Shown here: positions 54,961 to 63,097 of the stretch, piece by piece | Numbering within the stretch: position 1 is the first letter of the stretch | Layout of the letters: every line of letters starts with the position of its first letter | Origin: Alistipes sp. dk3624 | GTDB taxonomy: Bacteria; Bacteroidota; Bacteroidia; Bacteroidales; Rikenellaceae | Length of the DNA: 64,000 nt | Assembly: GCF_009557455.1 (NCBI RefSeq) | Contig: NZ_CP045651.1 | Span: 1,674,001-1,738,000 of the forward strand | Reading direction: 5' to 3' | Made by a program: the position numbers and the translations under genes | Notes under the pieces: generated by a model | Seen by the model: only the letters and a program-made list of their open reading frames with translations | Database searches by the model: none | What the model was told of the DNA's origin: nothing

Positions 54961-55638
54961 ATGGAAACCGTTACCAGCAAATACGTCGGACGGACGGAAT
55001 ACTCCGCAGCCTGGGAAGAGCAGAAACGCTTCTTCAACGCCCTGCTGGACGCCAAACGAAACGGTGGCGGACAAGCGGAGCAGGTACTGCTCTTCGTCGA
55101 ACACCCGCACGTCTATACGCTCGGCAAAAGCGGACACGCGTCGAACCTGCTGGTCGACGACGGTTTCCTGAAACGGATCGGGGCCACTTATTTCCAGACC
55201 GACCGCGGCGGGGACATCACCTACCACGGTCTCGGACAGTTGGTCGGCTATCCGATTCTCGATCTCGAACGGCTCGGCACGAACCTGAAGGATTATATTT
55301 GGACGATCGAGGAGAGCGTGATCCGGACGATCGCCGAATACGGTATCGCCGGCGGACGACTCGCCGGCGCGACCGGCGTATGGATCGAAGGAGATTCCCC
55401 GCGCGCGCGAAAAATCTGCGCGATCGGAGTCAAAGCGTCCCGTTACGTAACGATGCATGGCTTCGCGCTGAACGTAACGACCGACCTGCGCTATTTTTCG
55501 TACATCAATCCGTGCGGATTCGTCGACAAAGGAGTCACGTCGATCGAAAAGGAGACCGGGATGCGGCCGACGCTGGAAGAGGTCGCCCGCAAATTCGCCG
55601 CGCATTTCGGACAATTGCTCCGCTGCGAGGTACGGTGA
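54961..55638 (+). CDS. lipB: Lipoyl(octanoyl) transferase
   Basis: A 225-residue enzyme that moves octanoate from acyl carrier protein to the E2/GcvH lipoyl domain, the step before LipA. Signature segments are VLLFVEHPHVYTLGKSGHAS, FQTDRGGDITYHGLGQLVGYP, the catalytic lysine in KICAIGVKASRYVTMHGFAL, and the cysteine in INPCGF. It lies 7 bases after lipA. RecJ follows after an 89-base AT-containing gap. Confidence 0.96.
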   Translation: METVTSKYVGRTEYSAAWEEQKRFFNALLDAKRNGGGQAEQVLLFVEHPHVYTLGKSGHASNLLVDDGFLKRIGATYFQTDRGGDITYHGLGQLVGYPILDLERLGTNLKDYIWTIEESVIRTIAEYGIAGGRLAGATGVWIEGDSPRARKICAIGVKASRYVTMHGFALNVTTDLRYFSYINPCGFVDKGVTSIEKETGMRPTLEEVARKFAAHFGQLLRCEVR

Positions 55639-55727
55639 CGGCACGCGGGAAGGGCCGGGGCCCGTCGCCCGGGAAACAGGGACGGATTAAAATTTGATTA
55701 ATAAGCAATTAATAAATAAAAAACGTT

Positions 55728-57494
55728 ATGTCAGCAGAAAAAAGATGGGTACTCAAGCCCCAAGGGGATGCTGCGAAGGTGGCCGCGCTGGCCGCCGCGC
55801 TCGACATCCCGCCGGTGCTTGCCAACCTACTTGTTCAGCGTGGCATCGAAACCGAAGAGGAAGCATGGCAATTCTTTAACCCGAAACTGGAGAACCTGCA
55901 CGATCCGTTCCTGATGAAGGATATGGACCGCGCCGTCGAACGGATCGACGAAGCCGTCAAACGAAACGAGCCGATCATGGTCTACGGCGATTACGACGTA
56001 GACGGAACGACCGCCGTCGCGCTGGTCTATTCGTTCCTGCGCCGGTTGGGACTCTCGTCGCTGCTGTTCTACATTCCCGACCGCTACACCGAAGGCTACG
56101 GCATTTCGGTCAAAGCGATCGATTACGCGCAGCGCAAGGGCGTGGGGCTGATCATCGCGCTCGACTGCGGGATCAAAGCGACGGAAAAGGTCGCCTATGC
56201 CAAGACCAAAGGAATCGACTTTATCATCTGCGACCATCACCTGCCGGGGGACACCATTCCCGAAGCGGTGGCGGTGCTCGACTCCAAGCGGCCCGACTGC
56301 AACTATCCGTTCAAGGAACTGTCGGGATGCGGCGTAGGGTTCAAAATGCTACAGGGGTATTGTCAGTTCAAAGGATTGCCTTTCTCGGAAGTGGAATGCC
56401 TGCTCGACCTGGTAGTCGTCAGCATCGCCTCGGACATCGTGCCGCTGGTAGGCGAAAACCGGATTCTGGCCTATTACGGCCTCAAACGCCTGAACGAAAA
56501 GCCCGGCAAGGGCCTTTCGTCGATCATTAAAATCTGCGGCCTCGACAAGCATGTCATCACCATCGACGACATCGTATTCAAGATCGGGCCGCGTATCAAC
56601 GCGGCGGGCCGCATGGAAGTCGATTCCGACGACGAGAACGCCGCTCCGTCGGGCGGACACTCGGCCGTATACCTGATGGTGGCGCGCGACGAAGAGGTCG
56701 CCTCCGAATACGGGGCCTTCATCGACACCTGCAATCAGGACCGCAAGAACATCGACCGTTCGATCACACAGGAAGCCCACGAGATCATCGAAAGCCGGCC
56801 GGAACTGAAAAACCGCAAAAGCACGGTGATCTATAATCCGAAATGGATGAAGGGGATCGTCGGCATCGTGGCCTCCCGGCTGATCGAGACTTACTATCGG
56901 CCGACCGTCGTACTGACGATGAGCAACGGGTACGTCACCGGTTCGGCGCGCAGCGTGCCGGGTTTCGACCTGTACCAGGCCGTCGAATCGTGCGCCGACC
57001 TGTTGGAAAATTTCGGAGGACATATCTATGCGGCAGGCCTGACGATGCGGCCCGAAAACGTGGAAGAGTTCACGCGGCGGTTCAACGATTATGTCGAGGA
57101 GCACATCGATCCCGAAATGCTGATCCCGCAGGTGGAGATCGACTCGGAATTGCTGTTCAGCGACATCACGCACAAATTCCGGACGACGTTGAACCGTTTC
57201 CAACCGTTCGGCCCGGAAAACAACGCGCCGGTATTCGTAACGCGCGGCGTCAGCAACCGCGGCGACGCCCGGTTGGTCGGGGCGGAGCAGGAACACCTGA
57301 AAATGGACCTGATCCAGGGACAGAAACCGAACACATCGATCCCGGCCATCGCGTTCCAGCAACCGACCCATTACGAGCATGTGCGTTCGGGCAAATGCAT
57401 CGACGTCTGCTATTCGGTCGTCGAGAACCACTACCGGGGCACCGTGTCGGCCCAACTGCGAATCAAAGACATCAAAAAAACGCCCGTAAAATAA
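55728..57494 (+). CDS. recJ: Single-stranded-DNA-specific exonuclease RecJ
   Basis: A 588-residue 5-prime to 3-prime single-strand exonuclease for recombination and mismatch repair. It has the DHH-family motifs VYGDYDVDGTTAVALVYSF (motif I), LDCGIKA, FIICDHHLPGD (motif III, DHH) and SIASDIVPLVGENR, then the DHHA1 domain with GIVGIVASRLIETY and GGHIYAAGLTMR, and a C-terminal OB-like domain. Length is normal. It may be read from the lipAB promoter or its own; a terminator follows 18 bases after the stop. Confidence 0.93.
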   Translation: MSAEKRWVLKPQGDAAKVAALAAALDIPPVLANLLVQRGIETEEEAWQFFNPKLENLHDPFLMKDMDRAVERIDEAVKRNEPIMVYGDYDVDGTTAVALVYSFLRRLGLSSLLFYIPDRYTEGYGISVKAIDYAQRKGVGLIIALDCGIKATEKVAYAKTKGIDFIICDHHLPGDTIPEAVAVLDSKRPDCNYPFKELSGCGVGFKMLQGYCQFKGLPFSEVECLLDLVVVSIASDIVPLVGENRILAYYGLKRLNEKPGKGLSSIIKICGLDKHVITIDDIVFKIGPRINAAGRMEVDSDDENAAPSGGHSAVYLMVARDEEVASEYGAFIDTCNQDRKNIDRSITQEAHEIIESRPELKNRKSTVIYNPKWMKGIVGIVASRLIETYYRPTVVLTMSNGYVTGSARSVPGFDLYQAVESCADLLENFGGHIYAAGLTMRPENVEEFTRRFNDYVEEHIDPEMLIPQVEIDSELLFSDITHKFRTTLNRFQPFGPENNAPVFVTRGVSNRGDARLVGAEQEHLKMDLIQGQKPNTSIPAIAFQQPTHYEHVRSGKCIDVCYSVVENHYRGTVSAQLRIKDIKKTPVK

Positions 57495-57512
57495 TTTTCC
57501 GAGGAAAAACGC

Positions 57513-57571
57513 AAGAGACTGTCCCGCAATGCGGCGATAGTCTCTTTTTATTGCAAACGGGCATCGTTTCT
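57513..57571 (+). terminator. Rho-independent terminator of recJ
   Basis: AAGAGACT (57513-57520) pairs with AGTCTCTT (57559-57566), with an inner CCGC/GCGG stem, and is followed by TTTTTA. Confidence 0.8.
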
Positions 57572-57574
57572 CCG

Positions 57575-57820
57575 TTATTTCCGCACCCTGACCCAGACCT
57601 CCCGCACTTCGATCTGATCGTCGAGCACTCCCGATATCCGCATCGTATCCCGCTCTACGCCGATTTGATAGACGGCCTGTTTCCCGATAAAACGGACCAT
57701 CCCCGGCAAGCCGTAATCGATCGTTTCGGTATAGGTATCCCCGTCGAGCCGGTAGGTTCCGCCAACCCCGTTGAAGACCGTTCCCTCGGCTAAAAAAATA
57801 TTCCTATAATCCAAACACAT
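57575..57820 (-). pseudogene. C-terminal remnant of a lipocalin-like (DUF4488-type) protein
   Basis: An 81-codon frame on the minus strand. The translation GGTYRLDGDTYTETIDYG, then YQIGVERDTMRISGVL and a final VREVWVRVRK, has the pattern of the last strands of DUF4488/lipocalin-like proteins of Bacteroidota (GTY...D..Y.E.I, ..GDT..I.G, ..E.W.RVK). Those proteins are longer at the N-terminus and carry a signal peptide; here the frame begins at 57820 inside the downstream flank of the ahcY terminator, with no signal peptide. I read it as a truncated relic, although a short functional gene is not excluded. Confidence 0.45.
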
Positions 57821-57823
57821 ATA

Positions 57824-57856
57824 CAAAAAAGCGACTCCCCGTCCGAGAAGTCGCTT
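57824..57856 (-). terminator. Rho-independent terminator of the riboflavin kinase-ahcY gene
   Basis: On the minus strand AAGCGACT (complement of 57849-57856) pairs with AGTCGCTT (complement of 57829-57836), followed by TTTTG. It lies 30 bases past the ahcY stop. Confidence 0.8.
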
Positions 57857-57885
57857 CCGATAGAGCGATGAAATACCGTTTTATC

Positions 57886-59706
57886 CTAATACCGGTAGAA
57901 ATCGGCCTTGTAAGGACCTTCGACCGGCACGCCGATATAATCGGCCTGTTTCTGCGTCAGTTTGGTCAGGTGCACGCCGAGGCTCTCCAGATGCAGCCGA
58001 GCCACCTCTTCGTCGAGGTGCTTTGGCAGGCGGTAAACGTTCACCTCCATCTTTTCGGTCCACAGCTCGATCTGCGCCAGCGTCTGGTTCGTAAACGAAT
58101 TGCTCATCACGAACGACGGATGGCCGGTCGCGCAACCCAGATTGACCAAACGCCCTTCGGCCAGCACGAAAATGGCGTGTCCGTCGGGGAACGTATATTT
58201 GTCGACCTGCGGTTTGATCTCGGTGCGCGCGATCCCCGGGTAGGCGTTCAACTTATCCATCTGGATTTCGTTGTCGAAATGCCCGATGTTGCAGACGATT
58301 GCCTGATCGCGCATTTTTTCCATGTGTTCGACCCGCAGGATATCGCAGTTGCCGGTCGTCGTGACGTAAATATTGCCTTCGGGCAGGGCGTCTTCGACCG
58401 TCTTCACCTCGAATCCTTCCATCGCGGCCTGCAACGCGCAGATCGGGTCGATCTCGGTCACGATCACCCGTGCTCCGTAAGAACGCATACTCGCGGCGCA
58501 GCCTTTGCCCACGTCGCCGTAACCGCATACGACCACCACCTTGCCGGCGATCATCACGTCGGTCGCCCGTTTGATCCCGTCGGCCAGCGATTCGCGGCAA
58601 CCGTACAGGTTGTCGAACTTGCTTTTGGTCACCGAATCGTTCACGTTGATGGCCGGAAACAGCAGCTCGCCGCGGGCCTGCATCTGATACAGCCGGTGCA
58701 CGCCGGTCGTAGTCTCCTCGGAAACCCCTTTCAACGCCTCCACCGTGCGGTGCCATTTGCCGTTGTCCTCGGCCAACAATTTTTTCAGAACGTCGAGAAT
58801 CACCGCCTCTTCATGGTTGGACGGAGCGTAATCGAGCGTTTTCGGATCGTTCTCGGCCGCATATCCCTTATGAACCAGCAGCGTAGCGTCGCCGCCGTCG
58901 TCAACGATCAGATTCGGACCTTTGCCGCCGGGAAAACTCAACGCCATCGCCGTACACCACCAGTATTCTTCGAGCGTTTCGCCCTTCCAGGCGAACACCG
59001 GCACGCCGGCCTCGGCGATTGCGGCGGCGGCATGGTCCTGCGTCGAAAAAATGTTGCAACTGGCCCACCGCACGTCGGCTCCCAACTCGACCAGCGTCTC
59101 GATCAGCACGGCCGTCTGGATCGTCATGTGCAGCGACCCCATCACGCGGGCCCCCTGCAACGGTTTCTGCGCACTGTACTTCCGGCGGACGGCCATCAGT
59201 CCGGGCATCTCTTTCTCGGCGATCTCGATCTCCTTGCGTCCCCAGCCGGCCAACGCGATGTCGGCCACTTTGTAAGGCAAATTCAAATCCAACAACATAT
59301 TCCGTATTTTTTTATGATTATCGTTCTTCTTCCCGTTCTTTTCGAAAAACCGGACGATCTGCGCCCGGTCAGCTTCGATCTGCCGCCGAAGCTCTTCGAC
59401 AGACCCGAATTTCCGTTCGCTGCGAACAAATTCCAACAGGTCGACCGTAACGGTGCGACCGTACAGATCGCCGTCGAACCCGAGCACATGCGCTTCGAGC
59501 ACCCGATCCAAACCGCTGCCCACCGTCGGCTTACGCCCGAGATTCACCATCGCGGGCCATACCTTCCCGTCCACCGTGAAATGCGCGGCATACACGCCGT
59601 TACGCGCCGGCACCGACTCGCCTACGGCAAGATTGGCCGTCGGGAAACCGAGCCGGCGGCCGAGCCGGTTTCCGCCGACCACTTCGCCCGTAATCTGAAA
59701 ATCCAT
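57886..59706 (-). CDS. ahcY: Riboflavin kinase domain fused to adenosylhomocysteinase
   Basis: One open frame of 606 codons holding two enzymes. Residues 1 to about 125 are a riboflavin kinase domain: [14 protein letters not shown] (phosphate loop), [17 protein letters not shown] and [14 protein letters not shown] with the catalytic Glu, yet without the FAD synthetase half of normal RibF. After a Lys/Asn-rich linker ([12 protein letters not shown]), residues 137-606 are a full-length S-adenosylhomocysteine hydrolase starting at an internal ATG (59298): [33 protein letters not shown] (NAD), DNEIQMDKL and the C-terminal KADFYRY. AhcY splits SAH into adenosine and homocysteine. The junction has a run of seven A, so either a true fusion, a one-base sequence error, or frame slippage is possible. 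Upstream in-frame codons to 59850 show no homology. Confidence 0.85.
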   Translation of the reverse strand: MDFQITGEVVGGNRLGRRLGFPTANLAVGESVPARNGVYAAHFTVDGKVWPAMVNLGRKPTVGSGLDRVLEAHVLGFDGDLYGRTVTVDLLEFVRSERKFGSVEELRRQIEADRAQIVRFFEKNGKKNDNHKKIRNMLLDLNLPYKVADIALAGWGRKEIEIAEKEMPGLMAVRRKYSAQKPLQGARVMGSLHMTIQTAVLIETLVELGADVRWASCNIFSTQDHAAAAIAEAGVPVFAWKGETLEEYWWCTAMALSFPGGKGPNLIVDDGGDATLLVHKGYAAENDPKTLDYAPSNHEEAVILDVLKKLLAEDNGKWHRTVEALKGVSEETTTGVHRLYQMQARGELLFPAINVNDSVTKSKFDNLYGCRESLADGIKRATDVMIAGKVVVVCGYGDVGKGCAASMRSYGARVIVTEIDPICALQAAMEGFEVKTVEDALPEGNIYVTTTGNCDILRVEHMEKMRDQAIVCNIGHFDNEIQMDKLNAYPGIARTEIKPQVDKYTFPDGHAIFVLAEGRLVNLGCATGHPSFVMSNSFTNQTLAQIELWTEKMEVNVYRLPKHLDEEVARLHLESLGVHLTKLTQKQADYIGVPVEGPYKADFYRY

Positions 59707-59807
59707 CCTGAAAAATAAACTCCGCACGCCGCGCACCCCGGACGAAAGCTCCGCCGGAAACGGCAAACAGGCTGCGGATTCTGTTTTATTGCTTACATTT
59801 GTGCCTG

Positions 59808-59815
59808 CAAATGTA
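59808..59815 (-). promoter_or_regulatory. -7 promoter element, candidate
   Basis: TACATTTG on the minus strand, 101 bases before the riboflavin kinase ATG. A mirror copy on the plus strand lies at 59794-59801, so the two form an inverted repeat with a 6-base centre. Confidence 0.35.
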
Positions 59816-59888
59816 GAAAGAATAATCAAGATTTGCGAACGGAATGTCACGCATCCGCTTTCCGCCGGACGGGAAATTCGGAAAAGGC

Positions 59889-59920
59889 ATTGACAAAAAG
59901 GTTTGTTTTTTGTACCTTGC
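59889..59920 (+). promoter_or_regulatory. Candidate promoter of the MerR gene
   Basis: ATTG at 59889-59892, a 20-base spacer and TACCTTGC at 59913-59920, one T short of TAnnTTTG, 34 bases before the ATG at 59955. Confidence 0.45.
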
Positions 59921-59954
59921 TTGGGCTACGAAAGGGTACGCATATTTTGACACG

Positions 59955-60572
59955 ATGGAGCGCAAAAACCGCAAAATATACTACACGATGGGGGAGGTGT
60001 CGGAGATGTTCGACGTCAATCCGTCGCTGATCCGTTTCTGGGAACAGAAATTCGACATCCTCAAACCCGACAAGAACAAAAAGGGCAACCGATTGTTCAC
60101 GCCGAAAGACGTCGAAAACCTGAAATTGATCTATCACCTGGTCAAAGAGAACGGGATGACGCTCGCCGGAGCGGCCAAACGGTTGCGGGACAACCGCGAA
60201 GGCGTGGAGCGCAACCTCGAGATCATCGAAAAACTACAGGGTATGCGCGCCCTGCTGCTGGAAGTCCGCGAAGAGCTGAAATCGGGCGGCGACGAAATCT
60301 TCATCGACACCTCGGTGCCGGAGACCGCGCCACCGTCGCTGCAAGCCGATGCCGCAGCCGTGCCGGACGCGCCGCCCGCCGCCGAGGAATCCGTCGAAGG
60401 ACCGGCCGTACCGCGGTTTTTGCAGCGCGAGATCCCGATCCCGCCGCAGCCGGCGACCGCCGCGCCGCGTTTCGACCTGCCGGAAGAGGCCGCCCGCACG
60501 GAAGAACCGACCGCAACGCCCGAACCGGAACAGCCCCGACGTCCGGTAATCGTCGAACAATCGCTGTTTTAA
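59955..60572 (+). CDS. MerR-family transcriptional regulator
   Basis: A 205-residue DNA-binding protein. Residues 5-80 are a MerR winged helix-turn-helix: YYTMGEVSEMFDVNPSLIRF, then WEQKFDILKPDKNKKGNRLF and TPKDVENLKLIYHLVKENGM. A helix (residues 85-115) follows, probably the dimer coiled coil. The last 85 residues are Pro/Ala/Glu-rich and of low complexity, ending in RPVIVEQSLF, so there is no recognisable ligand-binding domain. The ATG at 59955 is preferred because the upstream in-frame extension has no homology. It is divergent from the riboflavin kinase-ahcY gene and followed by the Nif3-like gene after 21 bases. Confidence 0.88.
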   Translation: MERKNRKIYYTMGEVSEMFDVNPSLIRFWEQKFDILKPDKNKKGNRLFTPKDVENLKLIYHLVKENGMTLAGAAKRLRDNREGVERNLEIIEKLQGMRALLLEVREELKSGGDEIFIDTSVPETAPPSLQADAAAVPDAPPAAEESVEGPAVPRFLQREIPIPPQPATAAPRFDLPEEAARTEEPTATPEPEQPRRPVIVEQSLF

Positions 60573-60593
60573 CCATCCGATAAAACGAACGAC

Positions 60594-61385
60594 ATGAAAA
60601 TACGCGACGTAGCAACCGTCATCGAAGAGTTCGCTCCGCTGCAACTGCAGGAAACCTACGACAACAGCGGGCTGAACATCGGATTCCCGGACGCCGAACT
60701 GACGGGCGTTCTGATCTGCGTGGACGTCACCGAAACGGTCGTCGACGAAGCGATCGGGCACAGGGCCAACCTGATCGTGTCGCATCACCCGCTGCTGTTC
60801 CACCCGTTACGCCGGATCGTCGGGGCCGACGCTTCGCAACGGATCGCCGCGCGCTGCCTGATCGCCGGCATCTCGCTCTATGCCGCGCACACCAATCTGG
60901 ACAGCGCCGACGGGGGTATGAGTTTCCGGCTCGGGCAATTGCTCGGACTGCAAAATATGCGGACGCTGAAACCGAATCCGGAAACAGTTCCCGAATCGGG
61001 GTTCGGCATCGTCGGGGAACTGCCCGGCAGAGCGCGCCCGACGCTGGAGTTTCTGCGAGAGACCAAACGACTGTTAAACTGCGGCGCGATCCGTTACAGC
61101 GCCCTGTGCCGCGAAACCGTCTCACGCATAGCGCTGTGCACCGGAGCCGGAGCTTCGATGATCGAAGACGCCGTCGCTGCGGGCGCGGATCTCTACCTGT
61201 CGTCGGACTTCAAATACAACGATTTCTACACTCCGGACGGACGGATCGTCGCGGCAGACGTAGGACATTTCGAAAGCGAATATTGCGCAATAGCGCTTTT
61301 GCATGATATTATTACAAAAAAAATAGCTACTTTTGCAGTTCGCAAGAGTGAACATTCGATAAACCCGGTAAATTATTTAGTTTAA
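60594..61385 (+). CDS. Nif3-like dinuclear metal centre protein (DUF34)
   Basis: A 263-residue protein of the NIF3/YbgI/DUF34 family. It shows LQETYDNSGLNIGFPDAELT at the N-terminus, LIVSHHPLLFHPLRRI with the metal-binding His pair, AAHTNLDSADGGMSF, and near the C-terminus VGHFESEYCAIALLHDII with the last ligands. Family members form hexameric toroids with two metal ions. The role is unsettled; GTP cyclohydrolase I-like and metal-insertion roles have been proposed. It is the short form without the inserted middle domain. It lies between MerR (21 bases) and the zinc-ribbon gene (16 bases). Confidence 0.88.
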   Translation: MKIRDVATVIEEFAPLQLQETYDNSGLNIGFPDAELTGVLICVDVTETVVDEAIGHRANLIVSHHPLLFHPLRRIVGADASQRIAARCLIAGISLYAAHTNLDSADGGMSFRLGQLLGLQNMRTLKPNPETVPESGFGIVGELPGRARPTLEFLRETKRLLNCGAIRYSALCRETVSRIALCTGAGASMIEDAVAAGADLYLSSDFKYNDFYTPDGRIVAADVGHFESEYCAIALLHDIITKKIATFAVRKSEHSINPVNYLV

Positions 61386-61401
61386 GAAATTTCTTACAGA
61401 T

Positions 61402-62178
61402 ATGGCGACATCCAGCAGAAAAAACAACGAATCGAACGACTATTCCGTAGAGGAAAAGATCATCGCGTTGTACGAGCTCCAGAAAATCGACTCGAAAATC
61501 GACGAAATCAACAAGATCAAGGGTGAGTTGCCGCTTGAAGTGCAGGATCTCGAAGACGAAATAGCCGGTCTCGAAACCCGCATTGCCAACATCACGTCCG
61601 AGATCGACGGACTGACGGCTTCGACCAAACAGCGCAAGGAAGAGATCGAGCAGGCCAAAACGCTGATCGCCAAATACGAACACCAGCAGGACAACGTCCG
61701 CAACAATAGGGAGTTCGATTCCCTGTCCAAGGAGATCGAATACCAGAAGCTGGAGATCGAACTGTGTGAGAAAAAAATCAAGGAATACAGTGCGGACAGC
61801 AAGGTCAAGAAAAAAATGATCGAAGACGCTCAGGCGATCGTAGCAGACCGCAAAATCGACCTCGCCGCCAAGAAAGCGGAGCTGGAAAGCATCGACCAGG
61901 AGACGGCCAAAGAGATCGAAAGCCTCGCCGTGCAGTCGGAAACCGCCGCCGTGAAAATCGACAGCCGGCTGCTGGCCGCTTACAAACGCATCCGCGAAAA
62001 CGTGCACAACGGATTGGCAGTCGTTACCGTGAAACGCGACGCCTGCGGCGGCTGTTACAACCGCATCCCGCCCCAGCGCCAGTTGGACATCCGGATGAAT
62101 AAGAAAATCATCGTTTGCGAATATTGCGGCCGGATTCTGGTATCCAACTTGTTGGACGAAAACAACGCCGAAGAATAG
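61402..62178 (+). CDS. Coiled-coil protein with C-terminal C4 zinc ribbon
   Basis: A 258-residue protein. Residues 15-195 form a long coiled coil (EKIIALYELQKIDSKIDEIN; AGLETRIANITSEIDGLTAS). Residues 205-250 hold a zf-RING_7-type zinc ribbon, CGGCYNRIPPQRQLDIRM followed by CEYCGRIL, with four cysteines in two CxxC pairs. Homologues occur next to Nif3 genes in many bacteria and are thought to bind nucleic acid. It is the last gene of the MerR-Nif3 unit and is followed by a clear terminator. TACTTTTG at 61328 could give an additional internal promoter. Confidence 0.85.
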   Translation: MATSSRKNNESNDYSVEEKIIALYELQKIDSKIDEINKIKGELPLEVQDLEDEIAGLETRIANITSEIDGLTASTKQRKEEIEQAKTLIAKYEHQQDNVRNNREFDSLSKEIEYQKLEIELCEKKIKEYSADSKVKKKMIEDAQAIVADRKIDLAAKKAELESIDQETAKEIESLAVQSETAAVKIDSRLLAAYKRIRENVHNGLAVVTVKRDACGGCYNRIPPQRQLDIRMNKKIIVCEYCGRILVSNLLDENNAEE

Positions 62179-62218
62179 GCCAAAACGCTCCGGGATTTTC
62201 CCGATCCGTCTTATCCCG

Positions 62219-62260
62219 AATCTGCAAATTCCGTATTTCCGGAAATTTTGCAGATTTTTT
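62219..62260 (+). terminator. Rho-independent terminator
   Basis: AATCTGCAAA (62219-62228) pairs with TTTGCAGATT (62247-62256), with an inner TTCCG/CGGAA stem, followed by a T run. It ends the MerR-Nif3-zinc-ribbon operon. Confidence 0.85.
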
Positions 62261-62345
62261 GATTCCCGCAAATTTCCAGCAGGCTGTTTATCAAATTATG
62301 GCACAGCTTTTGTAAAAAGGATCGAAATCATGTTGAGTAGAAAAA

Positions 62346-62375
62346 TTTGCGAATTCAAAAAATTTATGTATATTG
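62346..62375 (+). promoter_or_regulatory. Candidate promoter of the sigma factor gene
   Basis: TTTG at 62346-62349, a 19-base spacer and TATATTG at 62369-62375, one T short of TAnnTTTG, 73 bases before the ATG. Confidence 0.5.
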
Positions 62376-62448
62376 CGACGCTAAAGTCTAATTATTTAAA
62401 AGAATTGCCTATCGAGAATATCTACTCTAAACTAATAACGAGTAGTAT

Positions 62449-63033
62449 ATGAATCTGAAGAAGTTAAGTGACAACGATTTGCTTAATGTCTATCTGTCAG
62501 GCAATGAGAATGCTGTAACTGTACTTGTCAACCGGCACCGGCGACGGGTCTTCGATTACATCAACATGATGGTCAAGGACCGGGACCTGGCCGACGATAT
62601 TTTCCAGGAAACTCTTATCAAAGTAATCCGTTTCGTGAACGACGGACGATACACCGAAAACGGAAAATTTCTTTCGTGGGTACTGCGTATCGCGCACAAT
62701 CAGGTGATCGACCATTTCCGACAGAAAAAACAGCAAAACCACATCTCCGAAGGCGAAGCCGGATACGACCTGCTGAACAACCGGAAACTCTCCGATTCGA
62801 CGGTCGAAGACCGGATGATCTCCGATCAGATCGCCGAGGATGTTCGCAAACTGGTGGATTTCCTGCCGGCCGAACAAAAAGAAGTCGTCCTGATGCGCTA
62901 CTACATGGGACTTAGTTTCAAGGAGATAGCCGACGAAACCAACGTCAGCATCAACACGGCGCTCGGACGGATGCGCTATGCGCTGATCAACATGCGCAAA
63001 ATGATCGACGAAAAGCAGTTAATCTTGAGTTAA
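62449..63033 (+). CDS. ECF-type RNA polymerase sigma factor
   Basis: A 194-residue sigma-70-family protein. Region 2 (residues 10-75; RHRRRVFDYINMMVKDRDLA, then DDIFQETLIKVIRFV) and region 4 (residues 125-185; LPAEQKEVVLMRYYMGLSFK, then EIADETNVSINTALGRMRYA) are complete, joined by a short linker, with no region 1 or 3, as in ECF sigma factors. The usual Bacteroidota partners (FecR-type anti-sigma, SusC) are not beside it. The only neighbour is a 46-codon ORF 62 bases downstream. It probably directs a stress or housekeeping-like regulon, but no target can be named. Confidence 0.9.
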   Translation: MNLKKLSDNDLLNVYLSGNENAVTVLVNRHRRRVFDYINMMVKDRDLADDIFQETLIKVIRFVNDGRYTENGKFLSWVLRIAHNQVIDHFRQKKQQNHISEGEAGYDLLNNRKLSDSTVEDRMISDQIAEDVRKLVDFLPAEQKEVVLMRYYMGLSFKEIADETNVSINTALGRMRYALINMRKMIDEKQLILS

Positions 63034-63062
63034 AGGCAATAATCGCCGGAGTCGGGCGTTAT

Positions 63063-63097
63063 ATAGGTACAAACGATCAAAATCAAATTGTGCCTAT
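63063..63097 (+). promoter_or_regulatory. Hairpin covering the start codon of the small ORF
   Basis: ATAGGTACAA (63063-63072) pairs with TTGTGCCTAT (63088-63097), ten pairs including one G-U, around a 15-base loop. The right arm contains the first two bases of the ATG at 63096, so the hairpin could regulate translation of the small ORF. Confidence 0.5.

Noticed and set aside
59299-59850. SAM or SAH riboswitch in front of ahcY
   Set aside because: No conserved riboswitch core could be recognised, and the region is occupied by the riboflavin kinase coding sequence.
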